From Lysinibacillus pakistanensis (GTDB taxonomy: Bacteria; Bacillota; Bacilli; Bacillales_A; Planococcaceae), in NCBI RefSeq assembly GCF_030123245.1, contig NZ_CP126101.1, positions 4,834,501 through 4,898,500 on the forward strand: a DNA stretch of 64,000 nt. Reading direction: 5' to 3'. Positions 9,231 through 16,647 of this stretch are shown here, piece by piece. The translations under genes were made by a program, and so were the position numbers. The notes under the pieces are model-generated. The model did no database searches and was not told the DNA's origin. It worked only from the letters and a program-made list of their open reading frames with translations. Each line of letters begins with the position of its first letter. Position 1 is the stretch's first letter.

Positions 9231-9388
9231 ATTTTTCTCCTTTGGAACGGCAAAGGTTGTAAGCGATTTTGCCGGTTCTGTTTGTTTTTTCACGACTTTA
9301 CGAAGGATGAGCGCCTTCGCTTCGCGGTATTTACACGCTATAACCATGCATGCGTAATCATTGCATTTCAACATATTTCATAAACGGA

Positions 9389-10516
9389 CTATCGAACCGC
9401 ACAGCGATTCGGACCAATCTCCATCTCTGTTTGCTCATCCTGCGTTGGGGTAATCTTCCCCATATTTACTCGACGAATTTCTTGATATGCATTTGGCTGC
9501 GGAGGCAAATGCTCTGTTACAACACTTCGGAATTCTGCTTCATCTTTAATATTTAAGCCGTGATTTTCGGCAAATAATTGTCCAAGATGTTTTGCTACAG
9601 TCCCATCTTCATTTAGTTCATCAATAATCATAAAATGAGCCGGTAAAACTATTAAATCATCCGATAATTCTCTGTATCGTTTGTACAGTGTTTCGCGTAA
9701 ATCACCAACCCAGTCTTCTGCAAGACCCGCTAAATCTGGGCGTCCAATTGAATCAATAAATAAAATATCTCCAGTTAATAAATACTTGCCGTCCACAACA
9801 AATGACGTTGAACCAATTGTATGACCAGGCGAATAAATTGCTCCTACATCAATTTTAGAGGCGCCAACTTGTACAGTTGTTCCGTCAAGCAAAGGTGTAT
9901 AGTCAAACACAACCTCTTCGGCATCTTTTGGTGGTAAATAATACGTCGCACCAGTAGTAGCTGCTATGTGTCGACCACCGGAAATATGATCAGCATGTAA
10001 ATGTGTATCGAACACATATTTAATCTTTACATTTTTCTCTTCTGCAAAGCTTGTGAATGCGTCTGTAAAACGCACAGCATCGATAATCGCTGCTTCACCC
10101 TCAGAGATGACCATATAAGAAAGGCAACCCTTCCCTAAACGTACAAATTGATAAAGCTCACCACCACCTGTTAAATCTCCAACTTTAACAGGTTCTAAAT
10201 ATTCACTCCACGTTTTCATTCCACCTTCTAAATAAGCCACAGCACGTCCTGCTTCCGATAACATCTCAGCAACCATCAGCGATGAACCTTCTTTCGCACA
10301 AACGACTAACACATCTTTATCAGCTGGTATCTTCGGTAAAATATCCTCTACGCCGTCTAACAGCTCAAAATACGGAATATTAAGGTATTCAAATTTATGG
10401 CCATCAATTTTCCAATCTTCGAATGCATCTGCATTTCGAACATCTAAAATAAATAATTCTTCATTATTAATTACTTTTTTCGCTACCTGCGCTGCACTCC
10501 ATTTTAAAACTGACAC
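9389..10516 (-). CDS. Rhodanese-like domain fused to MBL-fold persulfide dioxygenase, YrkH-like
   Basis: 375 residues. Residues 1-110 form a rhodanese-like domain with a Cys in [10 protein letters not shown]; residues about 115-340 are a metallo-beta-lactamase fold with THLHADH (HxHxDH) and [16 protein letters not shown], as in ETHE1/CstB-type persulfide dioxygenases, which oxidise thiol persulfides to sulfite using non-haem iron. The domain order (rhodanese first) resembles B. subtilis YrkH and differs from S. aureus CstB. A CCCCC-rich element overlapping the ribosome site resembles the CstR dyad. It sits 90 bp after the DsrE-like gene. Enzymatic class is likely, exact substrate inferred. 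Confidence 0.85.
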   Translation of the reverse strand: MSVLKWSAAQVAKKVINNEELFILDVRNADAFEDWKIDGHKFEYLNIPYFELLDGVEDILPKIPADKDVLVVCAKEGSSLMVAEMLSEAGRAVAYLEGGMKTWSEYLEPVKVGDLTGGGELYQFVRLGKGCLSYMVISEGEAAIIDAVRFTDAFTSFAEEKNVKIKYVFDTHLHADHISGGRHIAATTGATYYLPPKDAEEVVFDYTPLLDGTTVQVGASKIDVGAIYSPGHTIGSTSFVVDGKYLLTGDILFIDSIGRPDLAGLAEDWVGDLRETLYKRYRELSDDLIVLPAHFMIIDELNEDGTVAKHLGQLFAENHGLNIKDEAEFRSVVTEHLPPQPNAYQEIRRVNMGKITPTQDEQTEMEIGPNRCAVR

Positions 10517-10521
10517 TCGTA

Positions 10522-10537
10522 TTACCCCCTAAGGTAT
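10522..10537 (-). promoter_or_regulatory. Possible CstR-type site at yrkH-like start
   Basis: TTACC-N6-GGTAT, one mismatch from the dyad at cstR. It overlaps the AGGGGG ribosome site and I see no clear -35/-10 pair, so chance is possible. Confidence 0.3.
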
Positions 10538-10556
10538 TGTTTTAATGATTTTTTTA

Positions 10557-10578
10557 GCGGAAAGGGTACCCTCTCCGC
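10557..10578. other. Intercistronic hairpin without U-tract
   Basis: GCGGAAAGGG-TA-CCCTCTCCGC forms a near-perfect GC-rich stem between the DsrE-like gene and the rhodanese-MBL gene. On the transcribed (minus) strand it is followed by A-residues, not U, so it is not a terminator; mRNA processing or segmental stabilisation is a possible role. Confidence 0.5.
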
Positions 10579-10606
10579 CTCTATTGTTAGTTTAGCTTCA
10601 AATTAA

Positions 10607-11002
10607 TCAGAATGTTAATGACGGTGCTGCATCTTTCGCAAACTCTAAGAACGTCACAGCTCCCCCGACCTCGATACCTTCAACAAAATCATCTGTCGTT
10701 AAACCCATTACATCCATAGTCATTTGACACGCGATAAATTTCACACCTAATTCTTGTGCCATTTCCACTAATTGAGGAATTGCCGGTACATTAGCTTTAG
10801 CAAAACCTTCTGCATAATGCTTCGCTCCCGCAGGCATAGGTAATGCATGCATCCCTTGTTTATGAATTAAATTTAACCCTTCGAATGTAAAGAAGATAGC
10901 TACTTCTTTCTCTGTCGCAGCCGCTGCTGTTGCGATATTGAACACCTTATATGCATCGAAAAGACCACCGTTACTTGCAATAATTGCCACTTTATTTGAC
11001 AT
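10607..11002 (-). CDS. DsrE/DsrF-like sulfurtransferase subunit, YrkE-like
   Basis: 131-residue protein of the DsrE/DsrF/DrsH-like family. It starts MSNKVAIIASNGG and has alternating beta/alpha pattern with one conserved Cys in KFIACQMTMDVMG near residue 97, the expected persulfide site. DsrE-like proteins exchange sulfane sulfur with TusA carriers. It lies 12 bp after the TusA-rhodanese gene and 90 bp before the rhodanese-MBL gene, as in the yrk operon. Membrane association of some relatives is not evident here. Well supported as family, function inferred from context. Confidence 0.85.
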   Translation of the reverse strand: MSNKVAIIASNGGLFDAYKVFNIATAAAATEKEVAIFFTFEGLNLIHKQGMHALPMPAGAKHYAEGFAKANVPAIPQLVEMAQELGVKFIACQMTMDVMGLTTDDFVEGIEVGGAVTFLEFAKDAAPSLTF

Positions 11003-11014
11003 AATAAATTCCTC

Positions 11015-11569
11015 CTAAATACTTTTTGTTAAATCGCCCGTCCAGGAAGTCATACCTGGCAGAACGTTAAATACCTTTGTAAAGCCATGTGCCGTAAGCT
11101 TTTGGGCAGCTAAATCACTACGCTTTCCTGTTCGACATACGACATAAATCTCTTGCTCTTTCTCAAGTTCAGAAAGACGTGCATCTAGCTCACCCATCGG
11201 AATAGACTTCGCTCCCTCGATGTGTCCAAAAGCAAACTCTGCCTCCTCGCGAACATCGAGAATAAGTCCTCCTCTTTCCATGGCCTCTTCTAACCCAATT
11301 GTTCGTTCAAATGTTCGCTCATCCATTGTGTCGTCTGAGCATTTACGAATGTAGTGTTTAAGCACACTTTCTTCTTCCACTGTCCCAACGTATTGATGAC
11401 CCACAGATTCAGCCCATGCAGCAATATCCGCCTTCGAGCCCTTATCTGTTGCTGATACTTCTAAAATTTGACCATCTACTAAATCAGCCATCGCCTTTTT
11501 CGTTTTAACAATCGGCATAGGACAAGAAAGCCCCTTGGCATCTAGTTGAAAATCCGCCTTAATACTCAT
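11015..11569 (-). CDS. TusA domain fused to rhodanese, YrkF-like
   Basis: 184 residues. Residues 5-75 are a TusA domain with Cys16 (GLSCPMPIVKTKKA); residues about 85-184 are a rhodanese with active loop VVCRTGKRSD. The linker carries an additional Cys (RKCSDD). It probably accepts sulfur on one domain and passes it on the other. The frame is open upstream, but GGAGG is five bases from the ATG at 11567-11569 while the upstream in-frame Met has none, and the promoter and operator at 11583-11623 would lie inside a longer protein. First gene of the yrk-like operon. Confidence 0.87.
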   Translation of the reverse strand: MSIKADFQLDAKGLSCPMPIVKTKKAMADLVDGQILEVSATDKGSKADIAAWAESVGHQYVGTVEEESVLKHYIRKCSDDTMDERTFERTIGLEEAMERGGLILDVREEAEFAFGHIEGAKSIPMGELDARLSELEKEQEIYVVCRTGKRSDLAAQKLTAHGFTKVFNVLPGMTSWTGDLTKSI

Positions 11570-11582
11570 AACTTCCTCCCTC

Positions 11583-11623
11583 ATACCTATACGGGTATTA
11601 TTTTTGCTAAAAAAATATAGCAA
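11583..11623 (-). promoter_or_regulatory. yrk-like operon promoter with CstR-type operator
   Basis: On the minus strand TTGCTA (11618-11623) and TAATAC (11595-11600) are 17 bp apart. A perfect ATACC-N6-GGTAT dyad (11583-11598) overlaps the -10 and start region. Predicted repression of the whole 8131-11569 operon. Confidence 0.7.
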
Positions 11624-11647
11624 GTTCTACAGGTTCCATGCATCTCC

Positions 11648-11944
11648 TTACTTTACTTCACCATCCCAAGCAAGCATACCACCAACCATATTGGATACAT
11701 CGAAGCCTCGGCTTTCTAAAAACTGAGTTGCACTGCCACTACGACCACCTGATCGACAGACCATAACATATGATTCATTTTTATTTAGCTCATGCATACG
11801 AAATTCAAGTAAGCCAAGTGGGATATGAATAATTCCTGGAATGTGTCCTGACTCCACTTCATCTACTTCACGTACATCAACTAAATTTATTGCCTGACCT
11901 TGCTCTAAAGCTTGTTGTACTTCCTTTGTTGAAATTTCTTTCAT
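11648..11944 (-). CDS. Single-domain rhodanese sulfurtransferase
   Basis: 98-residue soluble rhodanese with DVREVDEVESGHIPG and the active-site loop VMVCRSGGRSGSA. It would transfer sulfane sulfur from thiosulfate or persulfide to thiols. It sits between a membrane-anchored rhodanese (12 bp upstream) and the yrk-like operon. The promoter of the yrk operon begins just after it, so it probably belongs to the cstR transcript and may read through into the next operon. Precise sulfur donor and acceptor are unknown. Confidence 0.87.
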   Translation of the reverse strand: MKEISTKEVQQALEQGQAINLVDVREVDEVESGHIPGIIHIPLGLLEFRMHELNKNESYVMVCRSGGRSGSATQFLESRGFDVSNMVGGMLAWDGEVK

Positions 11945-11956
11945 GCCGTTCTCCTC

Positions 11957-12298
11957 CTAATACGCACTCATGCCTCCACGTACATTTGTTACACGTTCAA
12001 ATCCTTGCTTTTTTAATTGCTTACACGCCTGACTACTACGCATCCCACTTTGACAAATGACCACTATCTCTTTATCTTTCGGTAATTTATCAAAACTTGA
12101 ACCAAGTGGCATATTTTTAAATTGAGGGATATTTCGACCCTTATATTCAGCTGGTGTACGCACATCGATAAAAACTTTATCCTTATCATGTAAAATATTT
12201 TTCAATTGCGCCGTTGAAATTGACTGCACTCCTTTCGGCGGTTTCATTCGCCAGACGAAAAACGCTATAACAACGGCAAGTAAAATCCACGTTCCCAA
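11957..12298 (-). CDS. Membrane-anchored rhodanese
   Basis: 113 residues: one N-terminal transmembrane helix (residues 2-17, WILLAVVIAFFVW) followed by a rhodanese domain with the active loop VICQSGMRSS. The RMKPPKG stretch after the helix fits the positive-inside rule and places the catalytic domain in the cytoplasm. Tethering near the TSUP and thiosulfate permeases would let it act on imported thiosulfate (inference). It follows cstR by 42 bp with a dyad resembling the CstR operator in that gap. Confidence 0.85.
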   Translation of the reverse strand: MGTWILLAVVIAFFVWRMKPPKGVQSISTAQLKNILHDKDKVFIDVRTPAEYKGRNIPQFKNMPLGSSFDKLPKDKEIVVICQSGMRSSQACKQLKKQGFERVTNVRGGMSAY

Positions 12299-12318
12299 GT
12301 AACACCGCCTCCTTCCAC

Positions 12319-12334
12319 ATACTATTTAGGGTAT
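12319..12334 (-). promoter_or_regulatory. CstR-type site between cstR and membrane rhodanese
   Basis: ATACT-N6-GGTAT, one mismatch from the perfect dyad, between the stop of cstR and the ribosome site of the next gene. No clear companion -35 seen. Confidence 0.4.
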
Positions 12335-12340
12335 ATAAAT

Positions 12341-12601
12341 TTATCTGCTTTTCACGACTAAATCCATCGCTTCTTGGATGACTATATTCACTTTTTCCGC
12401 ATCCCCTTCAGCAGTAGTTACACATTCCAATAAATTTTCACTAACAATTACTCCAATAGTCCGATCAACCGCAGAACGCACGGCAGATAGCTGTGCAATC
12501 ACATCTTTACAGTTTTTTTCTTCTTCCATCATGCGTAAAACACCACGCAATTGACCTTCTATTCGCTTCACTCGATTAGCTGTTTTTGTACCGTAAGCCA
12601 T
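12341..12601 (-). CDS. cstR: CstR persulfide-sensing repressor (CsoR family)
   Basis: 86-residue all-helical DUF156/CsoR family regulator. Cys31 (KNCKDVI) and Cys60 (LLECVTT) match the two reactive cysteines of CstR in number and spacing. The residue after the second Cys is Val, so the His ligand that defines copper-sensing CsoR is absent. CstR releases DNA when persulfides crosslink these cysteines across the dimer. Its own promoter carries a perfect dyad in the spacer (12657-12672), implying autoregulation, and matching sites occur at cdr and the yrk-like operon. Confidence 0.92.
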   Translation of the reverse strand: MAYGTKTANRVKRIEGQLRGVLRMMEEEKNCKDVIAQLSAVRSAVDRTIGVIVSENLLECVTTAEGDAEKVNIVIQEAMDLVVKSR

Positions 12602-12651
12602 ACTATCACGCCTCCTTTCATAACGATCGATTGAACTTGCTTACGTGATTC

Positions 12652-12680
12652 ATAATATACCCCATTAGGTATAATGTCAA
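12652..12680 (-). promoter_or_regulatory. cstR promoter with operator in the spacer
   Basis: On the minus strand TTGACA (12675-12680), a 17-bp spacer and TATTAT (12652-12657). The spacer is filled by a perfect ATACC-N6-GGTAT dyad (12657-12672), as in type-2 CsoR/CstR operators. Confidence 0.85.
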
Positions 12681-12789
12681 CATGCAAGCTCGAATTTTTT
12701 TTAATCATTGTTACAACGTCATTTCCCTCTTGTATCAACGTTTTAATCTGTCACTTTCAGGTTGTTACCCTTATTTTCTTATCTTTCAG

Positions 12790-12840
12790 TTACAAAAAAG
12801 CGAGAAATCCGACGAATTTATCATCGAATTTCCCGCTTAA
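12790..12840 (-). terminator. Terminator of the thiosulfate transporter operon
   Basis: On the minus strand a long stem AAGCGGGAAATTCGA / TCGGATTTCTCGCTT is followed by TTTTTTG. The stretch from here to the cstR promoter holds nothing else I can identify. Confidence 0.8.
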
Positions 12841-12857
12841 ATAGACTTTGAGAAGAC

Positions 12858-13082
12858 TTATTTCTTTTTAATAGTTATTGTCCAAGCAGCTTCGCCAACT
12901 TGTTCATATTCCGTTACCTCATGCCCTTCTTCAGCAGCCCAACGAGGAATGGATTCTGTACCTTGTGTGCAATCAAATTGCACTTCTAATTCATCTCCTG
13001 AATTTAAGTCTTTTATGGCTTCTTTTGCTTCTACTAAAGGAAATGGACAAATCATCCCCATCACTTCTAATGTTCTTTTCAT
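12858..13082 (-). CDS. tsuB: TusA-like partner of the thiosulfate transporter (TsuB-like)
   Basis: 74-residue TusA/SirA family protein with Cys12 in MICPFPLVEAKEA. It is 17 bp downstream of the YeeE/YedE permease gene, the standard TsuA-TsuB pairing in which the small protein takes sulfur from incoming thiosulfate. It is more divergent than the two TusA domains of the yrk-like operon (CPFP rather than CPMP), which fits a dedicated carrier. Transcription ends at the strong hairpin downstream. Confidence 0.83.
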   Translation of the reverse strand: MKRTLEVMGMICPFPLVEAKEAIKDLNSGDELEVQFDCTQGTESIPRWAAEEGHEVTEYEQVGEAAWTITIKKK

Positions 13083-13099
13083 ATAAAAACACTCCTTTT

Positions 13100-14161
13100 T
13101 TACGCTGTTATTACGCGAGCGGCTTGCTTAGCTTTTTTACTTGGTCGAACGAATACAAAGTAAGATGCTGTCCATGTACCTAAAATCATAAACCCTAATG
13201 AAATCCAACCTTGCCAAGTCATCATCGCTGTCATCACCAATCCATTACCAATTGAGCAACCTCCTGCTAAACCTGCGCCAAATCCCATCAAAAGTCCACC
13301 ACAAAAGCTGTTAATCGCTGTTTTTGTATCTGGAATACGGAATCTAAATTCCCCACTCAATTTTGCTGCGAATAATGATCCAAAGAAAATCCCTAGCACT
13401 AGGAAAACACCCCAGTTGATGAAGCTAATTTGTCCAGTCACTAAAAATTGCAAAATATTAGCAGAAGGTGTTGTAATGCCTAATCCACCTATGCGACCAG
13501 TAGCAACACTTAATGGCCACGCTAAAGTCGCAATCACACCAATAATTGTTGCAGTAATAAATGGATGCCAACGTTTTTCAAATAAAATATGTGCTAATCC
13601 CGTTTTCTTCGGCTTTAACCCCGGGATCTTCACTCGTGGTTTCTTTAGCTCACGGTAAATGATAAAAGCAACAACTACTACAAAAATCGTTATAATCAAC
13701 CAGTTGTTTACGCCAATTGTCTCGGCAATAGAATTACTTTCAATGCTCGTTTCTTTAATAGCCTTATCCAATGGCAACAATACGCCCGATTTCACCATTG
13801 CTGCTACAAGCATATAACCAGCTAGCGCAATCCAACTGCCAATTAAACCTTCTCCTGCACGATACCAAGTCCCTGTTGCACAACCACCAGCGAAAATAAT
13901 GCCAATTCCAAAAATAAATGAACCAACAATAACAGCTACGATTGGTAAAGAACCAGCATTGAATTCAAACACCTTCAAACTAATTAATGTATATACACCA
14001 ACACTTTGAATTGCTATCGCAATAAGTAATGCGTAAAACATACGGTTATCTTTTGCCAAATACATATCGCGGAATCCGCCAGTTAAGCAAAAACGCCCCC
14101 GCTGCATAACAAATCCAAGCAAAGCTCCACAAATAAGTCCTGTAATAATCATTTGACCCAT
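13100..14161 (-). CDS. tsuA: Thiosulfate transporter TsuA (YeeE/YedE family)
   Basis: 353-residue inner-membrane protein with about nine hydrophobic segments. Three conserved cysteines in family motifs are present: Cys25 (GRFCLTGGF), Cys94 (FAGGCATGTWYRAGEG) and Cys302 (LAGGCSIGNGL), the trio that relays thiosulfate through the TsuA channel. Together with the TusA-like partner it imports thiosulfate for sulfur assimilation or persulfide chemistry. The gene has a plausible promoter at 14202-14231. Good family match, substrate supported by motif and pairing. Confidence 0.87.
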   Translation of the reverse strand: MGQMIITGLICGALLGFVMQRGRFCLTGGFRDMYLAKDNRMFYALLIAIAIQSVGVYTLISLKVFEFNAGSLPIVAVIVGSFIFGIGIIFAGGCATGTWYRAGEGLIGSWIALAGYMLVAAMVKSGVLLPLDKAIKETSIESNSIAETIGVNNWLIITIFVVVVAFIIYRELKKPRVKIPGLKPKKTGLAHILFEKRWHPFITATIIGVIATLAWPLSVATGRIGGLGITTPSANILQFLVTGQISFINWGVFLVLGIFFGSLFAAKLSGEFRFRIPDTKTAINSFCGGLLMGFGAGLAGGCSIGNGLVMTAMMTWQGWISLGFMILGTWTASYFVFVRPSKKAKQAARVITA

Positions 14162-14201
14162 TTATCATTCCCCTTCCAATACCCTAGTATTCTTATAAGA
14201 T

Positions 14202-14231
14202 ATATTACCACTTATTTTACTATGAATTCAA
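14202..14231 (-). promoter_or_regulatory. tsuA promoter; nearby short dyad
   Basis: On the minus strand TTGAAT (14226-14231), 18-bp spacer, TAATAT (14202-14207). A short AATAC-CCTA-GTATT dyad at 14178-14191 lies just downstream; it resembles but does not match the CstR dyad because the centre is shorter. Confidence 0.5.
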
Positions 14232-14518
14232 TTACTTTTTTCATAACTTTGAAAAATCTAACAATTTTTTCGTATCTATGCATGCAAAAACCCTTGCTAC
14301 AAATGCAGATAATCACTCTTATTACAAGGGTCTGTATATTTATTTTGCTATTTTCCTGCATTCTATATCCTATAATTCCATAAATATCGCCAGCATGAAT
14401 CTTCAAGGATGCCGGATGAAACGCATCAAATACAACTTTCTTACTAATATATCTCTTCGATAAATTTTGTAATTATAACACCCCTCATTTTGTATTTAAT
14501 CTATAGAATTACAATGTT
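14232..14518. other. Intergenic stretch with one hairpin
   Basis: AT-rich and without a supported gene. A stem ACCCTTG / CAAGGGT (14290-14331) with a 28-base loop is followed on the minus strand by TTTTT; it could be a weak terminator for the monooxygenase operon's distal end or a leader remnant. Open frames here lack ribosome sites. Confidence 0.4.
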
Positions 14519-15571
14519 TTAAAGGTTAGAAATACTGTGATTCAGTTTTGTGATAACATGTTCATGAAATTCCGGTAATTCCTTTAACGGCTCTTTAAAT
14601 GTAATTAGCACCTTTTCAATACCAATGAAACTTAATTCTTGTAATTTAGTAGCTACTTCATCATAACTACCGATTAACCCTGTACGAAAACCTTCATTAT
14701 TAGCTACAAAATCACTTAACTGAGTAGCATTTTTCCACATTCCTAACGTTTCTTTGCGATTCTGGAACTGCAGGATTGCTTCCTCATCGGCATTGTCAAT
14801 AATAGATTGAAATTCTTGGAACGCTTCTTCAGAAGTTTTACGGGCAATCACAAATGCATTAACAGCAAATTTTATCGTCCGACCCTTTCTTTTTGCAATC
14901 TCAGTTACATTTTCAATCTGTTTTTGCAACTCTACAATCGGAGCTCCGTTCATAAAATAAACATCACTGTGCGCACCCGCCATAACTTGAGCGTCCTCTG
15001 AATTACCGCCTTGATAAATTGGAGGATATGGCTTTTGAATTGGTTTTGGTGTAAGCGTCGCATTTTTTATTGTATAGAAATCTCCCTCGTAGCTAAAGTT
15101 ATCTTGTGACCAAAGACCTTTCAATACCTCTAAATACTCTGTTGAACGTCGATAGCGATCTTCGTGGTTGATCCACTCAATACCAAAGGTTTCTTGTTCT
15201 TTTTTAAACCAGCCACTCACTAAATTAATATGAAATCTCCCATTTGAAATGACGTCTATCGTTGAACCTATTTTGGATAAAGTTGCCGGATGGATGAACC
15301 CAGGCAAAACAGCTGCTATAAAGTGAATATTTTTCGTTTCAGCAAGTAACGCTGCCGCAATCGTTAGGGCATCCAGCTGTCCTTCTTCAGCACTACCATT
15401 ACCACCAATATTCCCTATATATCGAATCGGAAATAAAACAGCATTTATATCTAACTTTTCAGCTAATCTTATCAATGTTTTATTGTACTCAAAGCTTCCT
15501 TCTGTATTTTGCTCTATCCTAGAACGTAAAAATCCACCTGCTAAATTTGCGCCCCAAATAACAAATTCCAT
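14519..15571 (-). CDS. LLM-class flavin-dependent monooxygenase (SfnG/SsuD-like)
   Basis: 350-residue luciferase-like TIM-barrel monooxygenase. The segments SNGRFHINLVSGW and the HEDRYRRSTEYLEVLKGLW helix are typical of reduced-FMN-dependent sulfonate and sulfone monooxygenases, where the Arg/His/Tyr set contacts the oxyanion. The N-terminus (FVIWGANLAGG) is nearer to dimethylsulfone monooxygenase-type proteins than to classical SsuD, but I cannot fix the substrate. It is the last gene of a four-gene operon, 16 bp after the next LLM gene. No flavin reductase is encoded nearby. Confidence 0.8.
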   Translation of the reverse strand: MEFVIWGANLAGGFLRSRIEQNTEGSFEYNKTLIRLAEKLDINAVLFPIRYIGNIGGNGSAEEGQLDALTIAAALLAETKNIHFIAAVLPGFIHPATLSKIGSTIDVISNGRFHINLVSGWFKKEQETFGIEWINHEDRYRRSTEYLEVLKGLWSQDNFSYEGDFYTIKNATLTPKPIQKPYPPIYQGGNSEDAQVMAGAHSDVYFMNGAPIVELQKQIENVTEIAKRKGRTIKFAVNAFVIARKTSEEAFQEFQSIIDNADEEAILQFQNRKETLGMWKNATQLSDFVANNEGFRTGLIGSYDEVATKLQELSFIGIEKVLITFKEPLKELPEFHEHVITKLNHSISNL

Positions 15572-15587
15572 TCAATGATCACTCCAT

Positions 15588-16631
15588 TTATTCAAATAAT
15601 GGCAATACCTTTTCACCGAAAATTTCCGCTTCCTCTTTATGAGGGAAGCCCGATAAAATAAAGTGCGTTACACCGATATCAATATACGCTTGCAATCCTG
15701 CTTTCACTTGCTCTGGTGTACCAACAATGGCAGTTCCTGCACCTTTTCGAATTTTCCCGATACCTGCCCAACTGTATTGATCAAATCGCTCGTTTTCAGC
15801 AGTAAGGACGTTCATTCTTTTTTGAGCCACAGAATCTACCGTTTCATAATATCGATTAAGATTCGATTGTACAGGGTTTTCAATTTTACTAATAATGTTA
15901 TAAGCAGCATCCCAAGCCTCTTGTTCTGTATCCCGTACAACTATATGAATTCGAATACCGTACTCTAATTGACGATTATACTTTTTAGCTCGATTTTCAA
16001 CGTCTTGAATTTGCTCCTGAATGCCCGCAATTGGCTCCCCCCATTGCAAATAAACATCTGCAGCTTTAGCAGCTATTTCCTTAGCCACATCGGAAGAACC
16101 CCCAAAATAAATAGGAATACCTTTTTCTTGATAGAGAGTAGGAATCAACTTTCCTTCAGTTACATTAAAAAACTCGCCATCATGATGAAACGATTCTCCT
16201 CGCCATGTTTCTTTCACTACAGTTAAAAATTCATCTGTACGTTCATAGCGTTGTTGATGTGATAAATAATCACCGTCTTGGGCTAGCTCTTTTTCTGAAC
16301 CTCCAGTTACAACATTGACCAACACTCTTCCCTTCGAAAATTGATCTAAAGTTGCTGCCATTTTAGATGCAACTGTCGGTGAAACAAAGCCGGGTCTAAA
16401 TGCAATTAAAGGTTTTATATACTTTGTCTTATGAATGATAGCAGACCCTACAAGCCAGGAATCTAAATAAGGAATACCTGTAGGAATCAAAATCCCTTCA
16501 AATCCTGCTTTTTCTGCCGTTTGAGCTACATCTACTAAATACTCAAAGGTCGGCTCTCTTTCAGGTTGCTTTAACCCTAAATACTTTCCATCTCCATTTG
16601 TAGGAGCAAACCAATAAAAATGTGGTTTCAT
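15588..16631 (-). CDS. LLM-class alkanesulfonate monooxygenase-like protein (SsuD-like)
   Basis: 347 residues, luciferase-like fold. Features shared with SsuD are the FYWFAPTNGD start, PLIAFRPGFVSPTVASKMAATLD (shown in part: RPGFVSPTVA), GRVLVNVVTGG, the QQRYERTDEFLTVVKETW helix and GIRIHIVVRDTEQEAW. SsuD uses FMNH2 and O2 to release sulfite from alkanesulfonates. The gene is preceded by an HpaB-like gene at 16 bp and followed by a second LLM gene, so the four enzymes probably act on related organosulfur compounds. Needs an unlinked FMN reductase. Confidence 0.85.
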   Translation of the reverse strand: MKPHFYWFAPTNGDGKYLGLKQPEREPTFEYLVDVAQTAEKAGFEGILIPTGIPYLDSWLVGSAIIHKTKYIKPLIAFRPGFVSPTVASKMAATLDQFSKGRVLVNVVTGGSEKELAQDGDYLSHQQRYERTDEFLTVVKETWRGESFHHDGEFFNVTEGKLIPTLYQEKGIPIYFGGSSDVAKEIAAKAADVYLQWGEPIAGIQEQIQDVENRAKKYNRQLEYGIRIHIVVRDTEQEAWDAAYNIISKIENPVQSNLNRYYETVDSVAQKRMNVLTAENERFDQYSWAGIGKIRKGAGTAIVGTPEQVKAGLQAYIDIGVTHFILSGFPHKEEAEIFGEKVLPLFE

Positions 16632-16647
16632 AGTACTCTCTCCTTAC

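Noticed and set aside
12341..12601. Copper-sensing CsoR
   Set aside because: The His that follows the second Cys in copper sensors is Val here, and no copper transport genes adjoin.
14178..14191. CstR operator at the tsuA promoter
   Set aside because: The dyad has AATAC arms but a four-base centre, unlike the six-base centre of the three perfect sites, so I list it only as a weak resemblance.
14153..14463. Overlapping short open frames upstream of tsuA
   Set aside because: No ribosome sites, mutually incompatible frames, and AT-rich composition.
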